DNA of 6,783 nucleotides from Bacillota bacterium (GCA_023426125.1 JAFABI010000081.1:1-6783); one strand, 5' to 3'; counted from the first letter of the stretch, positions 1 through 6,415 are shown. The notes: generated from the sequence alone by a model not told the origin. Numbers and translations are program-made.

Positions 1-874
1 GCTCGGGCACGGCCTCCTTGCCCACAGGCATGTATGTAAAGAACCAGCAGAACTTTGCGCCCCATTCGATCATCTGGTCGAAGTATTCCTCGGAGCCGAT
101 CATATCCACATTCCTGTTCGTGTAGCAACAGGAGACACCGAATGGCAGCCGCTTGGCTTTGAGAATTGCCATCGCCTGCTTGACCTTTTTGAAGGTGCCC
201 GCGCCCCGGCGGAAGTCGGTGTCCTCTTCAAAGCCTTCCACGCTGATGGAGGGAATGAAGTTCTTCACGCGCAGCATCTCGTCCGCAAAAGCTTCGTCGA
301 TCAGCGTGCCATTTGTGAAGGCGGCAAACTGACAGTCGGGATGCTCCTCGCAAAGACGGATAATGTCTGCTTTTCGAACTAAAGGCTCACCGCCTGTGTA
401 CAGATAGAAATAAGCCCCCAACTCTTTGCCCTGCCGGATGATGCTGTCAAGCGTCTCGTAGGACATGTTCAGCTTGTTGCCGTACTCGGCCGCCCAGCAG
501 CCGGTGCAGTGCAGATTACAGGCGGAAGTGGGGTCAATCAGGAGCGCCCATGGGATATTGCAGCCCAGTTCCTTAGCTTTGGCTTCCTGCTTTGGATAAC
601 CAAATAAGCTGGCGTTTAGGACAAAATTACGGAATACGATCTTTAAAACTTCGTTGTCAATATCTCTCCAGAGACCCATAATGTATTGATGCCAGTTGGT
701 CTCCGGGTTTTCCAGCACTTCGTGGAAGATTTTGCTCTGGCTGGCGAAGTCTTTGCCCCAGGGGGAATGATCAATCAAAGATAGCAGCTTTGGTAGATTC
801 TTCTCCGGATTGCCTGACACATAGCTCATTGCCTTATTTAAAACAAAGGCCTCCATTTTTTCTTTTACGTTCAT
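1..874 (-). CDS. Radical SAM protein, N-terminal 291 residues (3' end beyond the window)
   Basis: The translation begins MNVKEKMEAFVLNKAM and stays open to the window edge, so the C-terminus is missing. The radical SAM cluster motif CNLHCTGC (CX3CX2C; C119, C123, C126; bases 497-520) would bind the 4Fe-4S cluster that cleaves S-adenosylmethionine. It is followed by YLYTGGEP (residues 157-164, the SAM-binding GGEP motif), FTNGT (186-190) and SISVEG (209-214), all in the order and spacing of a radical SAM barrel. About 100 residues precede the cluster, rich in helix-forming sequence. The ATG at 874 is the only in-frame ATG after the stop at 908-910, and a GGGGG run (881-885) lies 6 bases upstream as a weak ribosome binding site. 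A terminator separates it from the lipid operon upstream. The fragment at 6518-6783 probably shows what the missing C-terminus of this family looks like. The family is confident; the substrate is unknown. GC is higher in the core (1-600) than in the N-terminal part. Confidence 0.9.
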   Translation of the reverse strand, partial: MNVKEKMEAFVLNKAMSYVSGNPEKNLPKLLSLIDHSPWGKDFASQSKIFHEVLENPETNWHQYIMGLWRDIDNEVLKIVFRNFVLNASLFGYPKQEAKAKELGCNIPWALLIDPTSACNLHCTGCWAAEYGNKLNMSYETLDSIIRQGKELGAYFYLYTGGEPLVRKADIIRLCEEHPDCQFAAFTNGTLIDEAFADEMLRVKNFIPSISVEGFEEDTDFRRGAGTFKKVKQAMAILKAKRLPFGVSCCYTNRNVDMIGSEEYFDQMIEWGAKFCWFFTYMPVGKEAVPE

Positions 875-878
875 AATG
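835..878 (-). repeat. Intact copy of a repeated radical SAM gene start (partner at 4613-4652)
   Basis: This stretch covers the start codon and first 13 codons of the radical SAM gene. It matches 4613-4652 in the same orientation. A 17-base run (835-851) is exact; the rest shares attttttc and ttcataatg. Over the 40 aligned positions there are four differences, all transitions, plus one 4-base gap in a T run. Sequence similarity fades on both sides, and upstream of the start codon only about four bases are shared. Confidence 0.8.
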
Positions 879-928
879 AACCCCCATTCTTGCGTTATAG
901 GATGAGTTTAACAGCCAAACATCAATAA

Positions 929-962
929 AACCTCAACGGAGAGGCGAATTTCCGTTGAGGTT
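929..962 (-). terminator. Rho-independent terminator of the lipid operon
   Basis: A perfect 10-bp inverted repeat (931-940 with 951-960, cctcaacgga/tccgttgagg) extends by two A-T pairs to 12 bp around a 10-base loop. Read on the minus strand, the stem is followed by TTTTATT, so it should end transcription coming from the hemolysin III gene. On the plus strand no T-run follows. The tail is short, so some read-through into the radical SAM gene is possible. Confidence 0.8.
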
Positions 963-1023
963 CCATTGATATTCGTGGTAAACCAGCAGTTGGGGAGGCG
1001 ATTGCTTTGCGAAAGTCATTACA

Positions 1024-1698
1024 TCAGATTACGTAAAAGAAGATACAGAAATAATGCAGGATGCTGCCGGTCAGGACAAAAAGATGGAAAACCGAGTGCA
1101 TATAATGAATATTTTTAAGCTTGGAATAGACCAGCGCACCGACTGTATAGCAGATGCCGCCTGCAAGCAGTAGTGCAAAACCGCCGATACCGAGTGCAAG
1201 GTAGGTCTGTTTTGCGACAAATAAAATACTCCAGCCCATGGCAAGATAGCATAACATTGAAAAGATGCGGTATCTCTTCAAGTCAATGGCGTTTAGAATG
1301 ATGCCGAGTACCGCAGCAGCCCATATTACGCCGAATATAACCCAGCCGAGTACCGGGTTCTGCTCCCGGAGCGCACAGAGAGAAATCGGTGTGTATGTTC
1401 CTGCAATCAGAAGGAAAATTGCGCAGTGGTCGATGACCTGAAACACTTTTTTGGCCGCCAGCTTCGGACTCAGTCCGTGGTAAATGCTGGACATCGTATA
1501 TAAAATAATCATGGCTGCGCCGTAAATCGCGCTTGCCACCACTCCATAAGAATTCTGGCGAACTGCGGAGAAAACCACGCAAAGCGTCAAGGCAGTAACG
1601 CCGAAAGCGCCCCCGACGATATGGCTTGTCATATTGAATATTTCTTCGCCTCTTGTGTAAGCCGGAAGTGTCCTGTCAATCAGCTTTATCCTGTGCAT
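1024..1698 (-). CDS. Hemolysin III / PAQR family seven-helix membrane protein
   Basis: This is a 224-residue protein, the usual length for the bacterial hemolysin III (YqfA-like, PAQR) family, with about seven hydrophobic segments. The family signatures are present: GEEIFNMTSHIVGG before and in the first helix (17-30), SSIYHGL (S70 or S71, H74), DHCAIFLLIAGTYTP (90-104) and MHSVFHLFVLTGSILHYF (H201, H205) in the last helix. In related eukaryotic adiponectin receptors the equivalent Ser/Asp/His residues hold a zinc ion at a hydrolase-like site facing the membrane; S70/S71, H74, D90, H201 and H205 are the natural counterparts here. The ATG at 1698 has AGGAAG 7 bases upstream, and the gap to the upstream DegV stop is 35 bp, so it is the last gene of the operon before the terminator. 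The name hemolysin is historical; a role in membrane lipid sensing or lipid hydrolysis fits the context but is inferred. Confidence 0.93.
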   Translation of the reverse strand: MHRIKLIDRTLPAYTRGEEIFNMTSHIVGGAFGVTALTLCVVFSAVRQNSYGVVASAIYGAAMIILYTMSSIYHGLSPKLAAKKVFQVIDHCAIFLLIAGTYTPISLCALREQNPVLGWVIFGVIWAAAVLGIILNAIDLKRYRIFSMLCYLAMGWSILFVAKQTYLALGIGGFALLLAGGICYTVGALVYSKLKNIHYMHSVFHLFVLTGSILHYFCIFFYVI

Positions 1699-1733
1699 CG
1701 CAAAACTTCCTTTTTAATATTTTCCGTTCAAGC

Positions 1734-2606
1734 TCAACGCTCTGTTCCCAAAAAAAACAGTGCAAGAGTTCCGGGACCGGAATGTGTACCGATCACCGGC
1801 CCAATATAGTTGATCAGAATATTTTTCACGCCTATTTCGTCCTTGATTATCTGCGCAAGATATTCGGCATCCTCCATGCAATCGCCGTGGCTGATAAAAA
1901 CCGTTTGATCCTGCGGGTCGGCGGCCAATAACTTCATCTTTTCCGCGAGACTTTTGATAGACGACTTACGCCCCCTGGCGATGCCTGTTTTCGTCAGGCA
2001 CCCGTTATTATCTATATGTAAAACCGGCTTGATGCCCAGGGTACTGCCGACTGCCGCGGTCGTCTTTGAAACGCGGCCCCCTCGGTGCAAATAGTTCAGG
2101 TCATCCACCGTAAACCAGTGACAAAGACGCAACTTTGTTTCCTCAACATAGTCTGCCACTTCATCTATTGTTTTGCCGCTGTCCGCCTGCTGGGAAGCCA
2201 AGTAGACCAGCAGTCCCTGTCCTAAAGACGCGCTTAACGTGTCGATTGTCCGGAGCTTTCGTTCGGGATACTTCACAGCGAGCTCCGAGGCGGCAACAGC
2301 ACCCACATTATAGGTACCGCTGAGTGCAGATGAAAATCCCAGGTATAGCACGTCTTTTCCGCGCAGCAGACTTTCCTCCATAAGCGCTAAAAATTGAGAA
2401 ACGTTGGCTGCCGATGTGACTGCGCTTTTTCCGGCATGTAACAAAGCATAATATGTTTGAAAATCAATCTCTCTTCCGTCCAGATAATTCACATATGTCT
2501 TGCCTTCAACTGAAACAGAAAGAGGGACCACTGAAATTCCCAGATCTTTCGCTGTTGCTGCGGGGAGATCGCAAGAGGAATCCGTTATAATATCAAAATC
2601 TTTCAT
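1734..2606 (-). CDS. DegV family fatty-acid-binding protein (FakB-like), copy 1
   Basis: This is a 290-residue protein, full length for the DegV family, whose best-known members (FakB) bind one free fatty acid and present it to the kinase FakA for phospholipid synthesis. It carries the conserved blocks in order: TDSSCDLP (8-15), SAVTSAANVSQF (61-72, the carboxylate-binding Thr/Ser loop), FSSALSGTYN (91-100), DTLSASLGQG (122-131), YLHRGGRVS (172-180), LGIKPVL, and GTHSGPGTLALFF (273-285, with the conserved H275). T64, S96 and H275 are the likely carboxylate contacts by analogy with FakB structures; this mapping is by eye. It is cytosolic, with no signal peptide. It starts 14 bp after the stop of the second DegV gene, with AAAGG upstream. 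No FakA-like DhaK kinase gene lies in the window, so the partner may be elsewhere or the synthetase in this locus may activate the acid instead. Confidence 0.93.
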   Translation of the reverse strand: MKDFDIITDSSCDLPAATAKDLGISVVPLSVSVEGKTYVNYLDGREIDFQTYYALLHAGKSAVTSAANVSQFLALMEESLLRGKDVLYLGFSSALSGTYNVGAVAASELAVKYPERKLRTIDTLSASLGQGLLVYLASQQADSGKTIDEVADYVEETKLRLCHWFTVDDLNYLHRGGRVSKTTAAVGSTLGIKPVLHIDNNGCLTKTGIARGRKSSIKSLAEKMKLLAADPQDQTVFISHGDCMEDAEYLAQIIKDEIGVKNILINYIGPVIGTHSGPGTLALFFLGTER

Positions 2607-2620
2607 TCAATGCTTACCTT

Positions 2621-3472
2621 TCACAATTCATGTACAAAAAACACGCCCAATGCTCCTGGGCCGCAGTGAGACGACACCGCACACCCAGCTCTTATAACAT
2701 TTATCTCGTCAAAAGGGGCGCACTTACGAATGTGTCTTTTTAAAGAGTCTATCTCGTTGTCACTGAGTTCGCTGGAATGCGCAATAAAGCAAATATTTCT
2801 TTGAACCTTTTCGCTGCTCAGACGGTCAAGGATGTACTGCACATATACGCGATGGATGGAACCGCGATATTTTTTGCAAACCCGCAGGCAGCCATCCCGC
2901 ATTTCAAGACAAGGCCTAAGCTTCAGCAGATTGGCGCCCATTGCTGTTACCCCTGAACACCGTCCGCCTTTCCACATAAATTCCAGGGTATCGAGAACAA
3001 AGCTCGAATTGATTCTTTGCGTAAAATCCTCCAATTCGGCCGCAATTTTATGCGCTTCCAGCCCGGCGTCTCTCAGCCTGCATCCTTCTATCGCTGCCAG
3101 TGCTTCGCCGGCACTCAGATGGCGGCTGTCAACAATATACACGTCCTCCATTTCTGAAGCTGCGACACAGGCGTTTTGATATGTACTCGATATGTTTGCG
3201 CTGATACTGATATGTACGACCGCAAAGCCCGCTTCTGCAAATTCCCGGAAAAACTCGCTATAGCTCATCGGGCTGATCGCGGCGGTCTTGGGCAGCATTT
3301 TTTTCTCATGGTAGCACGCATAAATATCATCCGGTTGAAAATCTATGCCGTCCTGAAAGCTCTGTTCTCCCACGACGATAGTCAAAGGAATCGTTATAAT
3401 CTGATATTTTTCCAATAACACCGCGGACAGATCGCATGCGCTGTCCGCGGTAATGATAACAGGCTTGGTCAT
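2621..3472 (-). CDS. DegV family fatty-acid-binding protein (FakB-like), copy 2, cysteine-rich
   Basis: This is a second DegV protein, 283 residues from the chosen start. Blocks seen: ITADSACDL (7-15), LPKTAAISP (60-68), SISANISSTYQNA (89-101), LEFMWKGGRCS, LLKLRPCLEM and SSHCGPGALGVFF (267-279, H269). Compared with copy 1, the usual TS pair in the carboxylate loop reads TA (T63), and the usual SGTY reads SSTY, so its pocket probably differs in ligand preference. It also has more cysteines, including the unusual C270 inside the final SHCGPG motif. An earlier in-frame ATG at 3496 exists, but the ATG at 3472 overlaps the acyltransferase stop as ATGA and has GGGAG upstream at usable spacing, so it is preferred. 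The overlap implies coupled translation with the acyltransferase. Family assignment is confident; the exact fatty acid bound is unknown. Confidence 0.92.
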   Translation of the reverse strand: MTKPVIITADSACDLSAVLLEKYQIITIPLTIVVGEQSFQDGIDFQPDDIYACYHEKKMLPKTAAISPMSYSEFFREFAEAGFAVVHISISANISSTYQNACVAASEMEDVYIVDSRHLSAGEALAAIEGCRLRDAGLEAHKIAAELEDFTQRINSSFVLDTLEFMWKGGRCSGVTAMGANLLKLRPCLEMRDGCLRVCKKYRGSIHRVYVQYILDRLSSEKVQRNICFIAHSSELSDNEIDSLKRHIRKCAPFDEINVIRAGCAVSSHCGPGALGVFFVHEL

Positions 3473-4311
3473 ATTGTTTTTCTCCCAATACCACAACGAT
3501 CACAACTTCCTAAATCGTTGTTCAACTTCTCTTCAATTGCAGCTCTGACGCAGCCGCTCAACTCTTTCGTGCCGGAAGGCACCACGGTATCCTTGTCAAT
3601 AACATCAAGAATATCAAGGACGACGCATGTTGGCTTAAATGGAATATTCCTGCCGATTTGCTCTGTGTTCCGTGTGGACATTACCACAACAGGTGTTTTT
3701 GCTTTTTGTGCAACCATAAATGCGCCCCGATTAAATTCCAGCAGTTCTCCTGTTTTGCTTCTGGTGCCTTCGGGATAAATGCCAATGCAAAGTCCCTGGT
3801 TCTTAATGAAATCAATCGCTTTGCTAAGCGTTTTCATCGCTTTTATCGGATTTTCTCTGTCAATAGCCAAAAAACCGACGCGGTGAATAAATCGTCCGGC
3901 AATTGGAATTTTAAATATTTCGGGTTTGGATACAAAAGACAGAGGAAATTTTTTAAGTGCCGTAATCGTAACTATAGGATCAAAATTGGAACGATGATTG
4001 CTGACAAGAACAAAAGGCTCTTTAGGTAATTTTTCCAGTCCATGAACCTCCGTGCGAATACGCAGCAGATGAAGCAGCCAATCAAGGGTGACCGTCACGA
4101 TAGTTCGACAGAAAGGACTGTCTTTTTCGAATGGTTTTTTAGTGCTTAAGAATAACGACGCGACGTATAGAAATGCAAGATAAAAGATATTGACGGCAAT
4201 AAAAAAGCCGAGTACCAACAGCGGCGCAATCCAATAGGATAGTGAGCTATATACAAGATACAGCACAAAGGTATCTATCAAGGCCCACAGAATAAAAAAA
4301 TAGTATAGCAA
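3469..4311 (-). CDS. plsC: 1-acyl-sn-glycerol-3-phosphate acyltransferase-like protein (PlsC/LPLAT)
   Basis: This membrane acyltransferase moves an acyl chain to the free position of a lysophospholipid, normally lysophosphatidate to phosphatidate. Counting from the ATG at 4329, residues 5-28 and 33-61 form two hydrophobic N-terminal segments. They are followed by NHRSNFDP (111-118; catalytic HX4D, H112 and D117), GFLAIDREN (152-160), IYPEGTRSKTG (184-194, glycerophosphate-binding EGTR) and TPVVVMS near the expected fourth block. The whole is longer than minimal PlsC because of the N-terminal membrane part. Start: the ATG at 4329 has no well-placed ribosome binding site, whereas a perfect AAGGAGG (4319-4325) sits 7 bases before a TTG at 4311, so TTG is chosen (280 residues); the ATG would add six. 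It is translationally coupled to the following DegV gene by ATGA. Function is confident at family level; the real acceptor could be another lysolipid. Confidence 0.9.
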   Translation of the reverse strand: MLYYFFILWALIDTFVLYLVYSSLSYWIAPLLVLGFFIAVNIFYLAFLYVASLFLSTKKPFEKDSPFCRTIVTVTLDWLLHLLRIRTEVHGLEKLPKEPFVLVSNHRSNFDPIVTITALKKFPLSFVSKPEIFKIPIAGRFIHRVGFLAIDRENPIKAMKTLSKAIDFIKNQGLCIGIYPEGTRSKTGELLEFNRGAFMVAQKAKTPVVVMSTRNTEQIGRNIPFKPTCVVLDILDVIDKDTVVPSGTKELSGCVRAAIEEKLNNDLGSCDRCGIGRKTI

Positions 4312-4318
4312 AGACAAC

Positions 4319-4325
4319 CCTCCTT
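4319..4325 (-). promoter_or_regulatory. Ribosome binding site that decides the acyltransferase start
   Basis: On the minus strand this reads AAGGAGG, followed by 7 bases and then TTG (4311-4309). It lies inside the first codons of the ATG-started frame (4329), so it only makes sense if translation begins at the TTG. Confidence 0.65.
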
Positions 4326-4412
4326 CCATTGTAAAGTTATGCTACTTCCGCTCGTTCTTGACAACAGGCTTACCATAGCTTTCTGTGACGGTGCGACTGA
4401 CAGATTGGCTGA

Positions 4413-4520
4413 TTAATAGTGAGACTTAGCACAATACTTTTTTCTTTTGACTGCAACACCGATTATACCGGTTGCCGCTGCAACGACGATGATTGCAGCG
4501 ACAAAAACTTTCGTGCTCAT
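4413..4520 (-). CDS. Small single-helix membrane peptide, 35 aa (hypothetical)
   Basis: A short open frame starts with ATG at 4520 and ends with TAA at 4413-4415. It has an optimal AAGGAGG (4529-4535) 8 bases before the start, as good as any in the window. The product begins MSTKVFVAAIIVVAAATG and has one continuous hydrophobic stretch (residues 5-24, all V, A, I, F, G, T) followed by KRKK (25-28) and a short polar tail with one cysteine (C30) and a terminal tyrosine. This is the pattern of a one-pass membrane peptide with the basic end in the cytoplasm. It lies between the acyl-CoA synthetase and the acyltransferase in the same direction, so it is probably made from the same transcript. I do not recognise a family. 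It could be a partner or regulator of the membrane acyltransferase, or a peptide for membrane stress; neither is shown. Its length is below usual annotation cut-offs, so it is easily missed. Confidence 0.72.
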   Translation of the reverse strand: MSTKVFVAAIIVVAAATGIIGVAVKRKKYCAKSHY

Positions 4521-4528
4521 ATTGATTT

Positions 4529-4535
4529 CCTCCTT
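4529..4535 (-). promoter_or_regulatory. Strong ribosome binding site of the 35-aa peptide gene
   Basis: The minus strand reads TTAAAAAGGAGGAAATCAAT just before ATG. The AAGGAGG core is a full match to the 16S anti-Shine-Dalgarno, and the spacing is 8 bases. It is the main evidence that the short frame is translated. Confidence 0.75.
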
Positions 4536-4612
4536 TTTAATAACAGACTCATATGTGGTCCAGACCCGTCCAATTGCTTGCGCTGCTCAGATTAAACGGC
4601 TATTACAATACC

Positions 4613-4652
4613 TATTTAAAACAAAGGCCCTTATTTTTTCACATTCATAATG
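4613..4652 (-). pseudogene. Remnant of a radical SAM gene 5' end
   Basis: This 40-bp stretch matches the first codons of the radical SAM gene at 835-878 in the same orientation, including a 17-base exact run (4613-4629) and the start codon with its flanks (ttcataatg). Relative to the intact gene it carries four transitions and a 4-base deletion, and reading from its ATG (4648) gives a stop after five codons, so it codes for nothing. It starts 21 bp behind the synthetase stop, exactly where a next gene in the operon would begin. From 4612 down to the small peptide's ribosome binding site (4535) I see no further match to the radical SAM gene and no other recognisable element. It is either the stub of a deleted paralogue or a copied fragment. 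Confidence 0.65.
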
Positions 4653-4669
4653 TGTCACGCCGAAAAGCT

Positions 4670-6400
4670 TTAGTTCTGAAACCTCTTGGGGGCTTCCACA
4701 TATCGTTTGATTTTTTGCGTTGTGGTTTTGGCAAATTCCGTTTCCTGGATTGTGAATTGCCTGATATGCTTATAAAATGGCATGTCCTTGTTGGTATTCC
4801 TGATAACTTCACGAATTATTTTCATAAGCTCTTCTTTAGAAGCACTTACTAATTTGAATTTTTCTCGAATAGCCTCCAAATCAGGCAATATTTGTGCGCA
4901 AACAAAGCATTCACCGGAGACCTGTTCACATTCGCCATATACAAGAGATTCCTGTACAAATGGGCTGCGGTTTATATAGCTTTCTACTTCCTCCGGGAAT
5001 ATTTTTTTGCCGTTTTTCGTTACGATGACATTCTTTAATCTTCCAGTAATATAAAGGAATCCTTTCCTGCCCAGGTAGCCAAGATCACCGGTATGGAACC
5101 AACCGTCACGGATGCTGTTTTTTGTGGCCGCATCGTTTCGATAATATCCCAGCATCACATTGTCACCCTTCACCGCAATTTCTCCTATTCCCTTGGAATC
5201 AGGATTGAAGATTTTTATTTGTACCCCAGGAATCGGCAACCCGCCCGCACTATCTACAAAGCTTTTGTCCCGGTTGCCTGCCACCAGGGGAGCACATTCA
5301 GTCAGTCCATACCCCTGGAGCACCTGAATCCCCATTTTTCTGAAGCATCTGGACACCTCCGGCCTGATAGCGGCTGCGCCTGTAATAATCAGCCGCAGTC
5401 TACCGCCAAAGTTTTCATGGACGGATTTAAAGACCTTTTTGCGGATATCGATTTTTAACACTCTGTACAATAGGTCTGTAAAAAAAAGCGCCGCTCTGAA
5501 TTTTATCCTCATCAGCTTCTTTTTGCCAACCTTGTCCCAGATTTTTCTGTACATGTTTTCCAGTATAAGAGGGACTGTCACCATGAACGTGGGTTTTACC
5601 TCTCTCAGATTTCTTGGAATATGCTTTAATCCATCGTTAAAAGCTATCGTTCCGCCATTGTAAAGCATGGCCAAGAAGCCGAGAGTACACTCATACGTAT
5701 GGTGTATGGGCAGAATGGACAGAGATACATCCTCGCTCTTAATTTGTACAGTAGAACACACAGAGGTGATATTGGTGCAGATATTGCGATGGGAAAGCAT
5801 AACACCCTTAGCCAGATCTGTGGTACCTGATGTAAAAATCAGTGCGCTCATAGTATCAGGGTTTACTTCCATCAACGAGTAATCATTTTCTCCTGCTTTT
5901 AACAATTCCCTTCCGTTTTCAAGCAAACGCCGGAAGGATAACAAACCTTCGCTATCCTGTTCCGAATCCATATCTACAAAGTACCGGATAGAGGAAATGC
6001 TTCCAACAAGCTTTTTCATTTGATCTCTGCACTTGCCCGAAAAGATTATTGCATTTGCCTCGCAACGATTTAAAAGATTTACTACCTCTTCAGAAGGCAG
6101 TTCTTTGTCCAATGGCACTACGGTCCCTACGCCGTTTATTACCGACAAGTAGGTCACACACCATTCATATCTATTTTCTCCGAGAATCGCTATCAAGCCG
6201 TTGCTTAATCCCAGCTTCAGCAAAGCGGTGCCTAAAGCTTCTATATCATTGCTAAACCGGCTGTAGCTAATTTCTCTATATCGGTTATCGCCTTCCCTGA
6301 TCAAAAAAGCGCTTTTATCTCCATACATTATGCAGCTCTGGGTCAGCATGTCTTTCAGATCTTGTATTTCTCTTACGGAATACAAATTTTCTGATGCCAT
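4670..6400 (-). CDS. Long-chain fatty acid--CoA ligase (AMP-binding acyl-CoA/acyl-ACP synthetase)
   Basis: This enzyme of the adenylate-forming family activates a carboxylic acid with ATP to an acyl-adenylate and passes it to a thiol (CoA or acyl carrier protein). Residues counted from the GTG at 6409: P-loop IFTSGTTDLAKGVMLSH (191-207), HTYE (237-240), ITGAAAIRPEV, QGYGLTECAP (365-374), GWFHTGDLGYL (436-446), ITGRLKNVIVTKNGKKIFPEEVE (454-476) and the C-terminal TTTQKIKRY (562-570) with the catalytic lysine. The ITGRLKN...GKKIFPEE form and the length are typical of long-chain acyl synthetases. Start: the GTG at 6409 overlaps the ribosome binding site, so the ATG at 6400, 8 bases after AAAGGAG (6409-6415), is chosen, giving 576 residues. 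The P-loop has D and A where TTGxPKG is usual; all other key residues are intact. Its position before a PlsC acyltransferase and two DegV proteins suggests it feeds scavenged or recycled fatty acids into phospholipid. Confidence 0.94.
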   Translation of the reverse strand: MASENLYSVREIQDLKDMLTQSCIMYGDKSAFLIREGDNRYREISYSRFSNDIEALGTALLKLGLSNGLIAILGENRYEWCVTYLSVINGVGTVVPLDKELPSEEVVNLLNRCEANAIIFSGKCRDQMKKLVGSISSIRYFVDMDSEQDSEGLLSFRRLLENGRELLKAGENDYSLMEVNPDTMSALIFTSGTTDLAKGVMLSHRNICTNITSVCSTVQIKSEDVSLSILPIHHTYECTLGFLAMLYNGGTIAFNDGLKHIPRNLREVKPTFMVTVPLILENMYRKIWDKVGKKKLMRIKFRAALFFTDLLYRVLKIDIRKKVFKSVHENFGGRLRLIITGAAAIRPEVSRCFRKMGIQVLQGYGLTECAPLVAGNRDKSFVDSAGGLPIPGVQIKIFNPDSKGIGEIAVKGDNVMLGYYRNDAATKNSIRDGWFHTGDLGYLGRKGFLYITGRLKNVIVTKNGKKIFPEEVESYINRSPFVQESLVYGECEQVSGECFVCAQILPDLEAIREKFKLVSASKEELMKIIREVIRNTNKDMPFYKHIRQFTIQETEFAKTTTQKIKRYVEAPKRFQN

Positions 6401-6408
6401 CAATTTCA

Positions 6409-6415
6409 CTCCTTT
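6409..6415 (-). promoter_or_regulatory. Ribosome binding site that decides the synthetase start
   Basis: The minus strand reads AAAGGAG, then 8 bases, then ATG (6400). The competing GTG (6409-6407) shares its first G with this motif, so it could not be served by it. Confidence 0.75.

Noticed and set aside
894..925. Possible promoter of the left radical SAM gene: TATAAC (894-899) with TTGATG (920-925)
   Set aside because: The spacing is 20 bases and the implied transcript start would fall almost on the ribosome binding site, so the fit is too poor to annotate.
2832..3179. Plus-strand frames over the DegV, acyltransferase and synthetase genes (for example 2832-3179, 3658-4029, 5093-5458)
   Set aside because: They are antisense shadows of clear minus-strand genes, with no family motifs and no ribosome binding sites noticed.
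3473..3496. Earlier ATG (3496) for DegV copy 2
   Set aside because: It would add eight residues overlapping the acyltransferase; the ATG at 3472 has a better ribosome binding site and an ATGA overlap, and begins right at the conserved first strand.
4358..4385. Plus-strand TTGACA at 4358-4363 resembling a -35 box
   Set aside because: No good -10 box follows at 16-18 bases, and there is no plausible plus-strand gene downstream.
4342..4425. Protein-like open stretch after the small peptide, in the -1 frame, ending at TAG 4342-4344
   Set aside because: It has no start codon and is only 27 codons between stops, which is common by chance.
4437..4443. A AAA AAG slippery heptamer in frame inside the 35-aa peptide gene
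   Set aside because: A -1 slip would add only three residues before a stop, and no stimulatory hairpin or internal ribosome binding site was seen; it comes naturally from the Lys-rich KRKK codons.
4640..4654. Perfect inverted repeat CACATT-CAT-AATGTG behind the synthetase gene
   Set aside because: On the minus strand it is followed by an A-run, not a T-run, so it is not a terminator; it is AT-rich and short.
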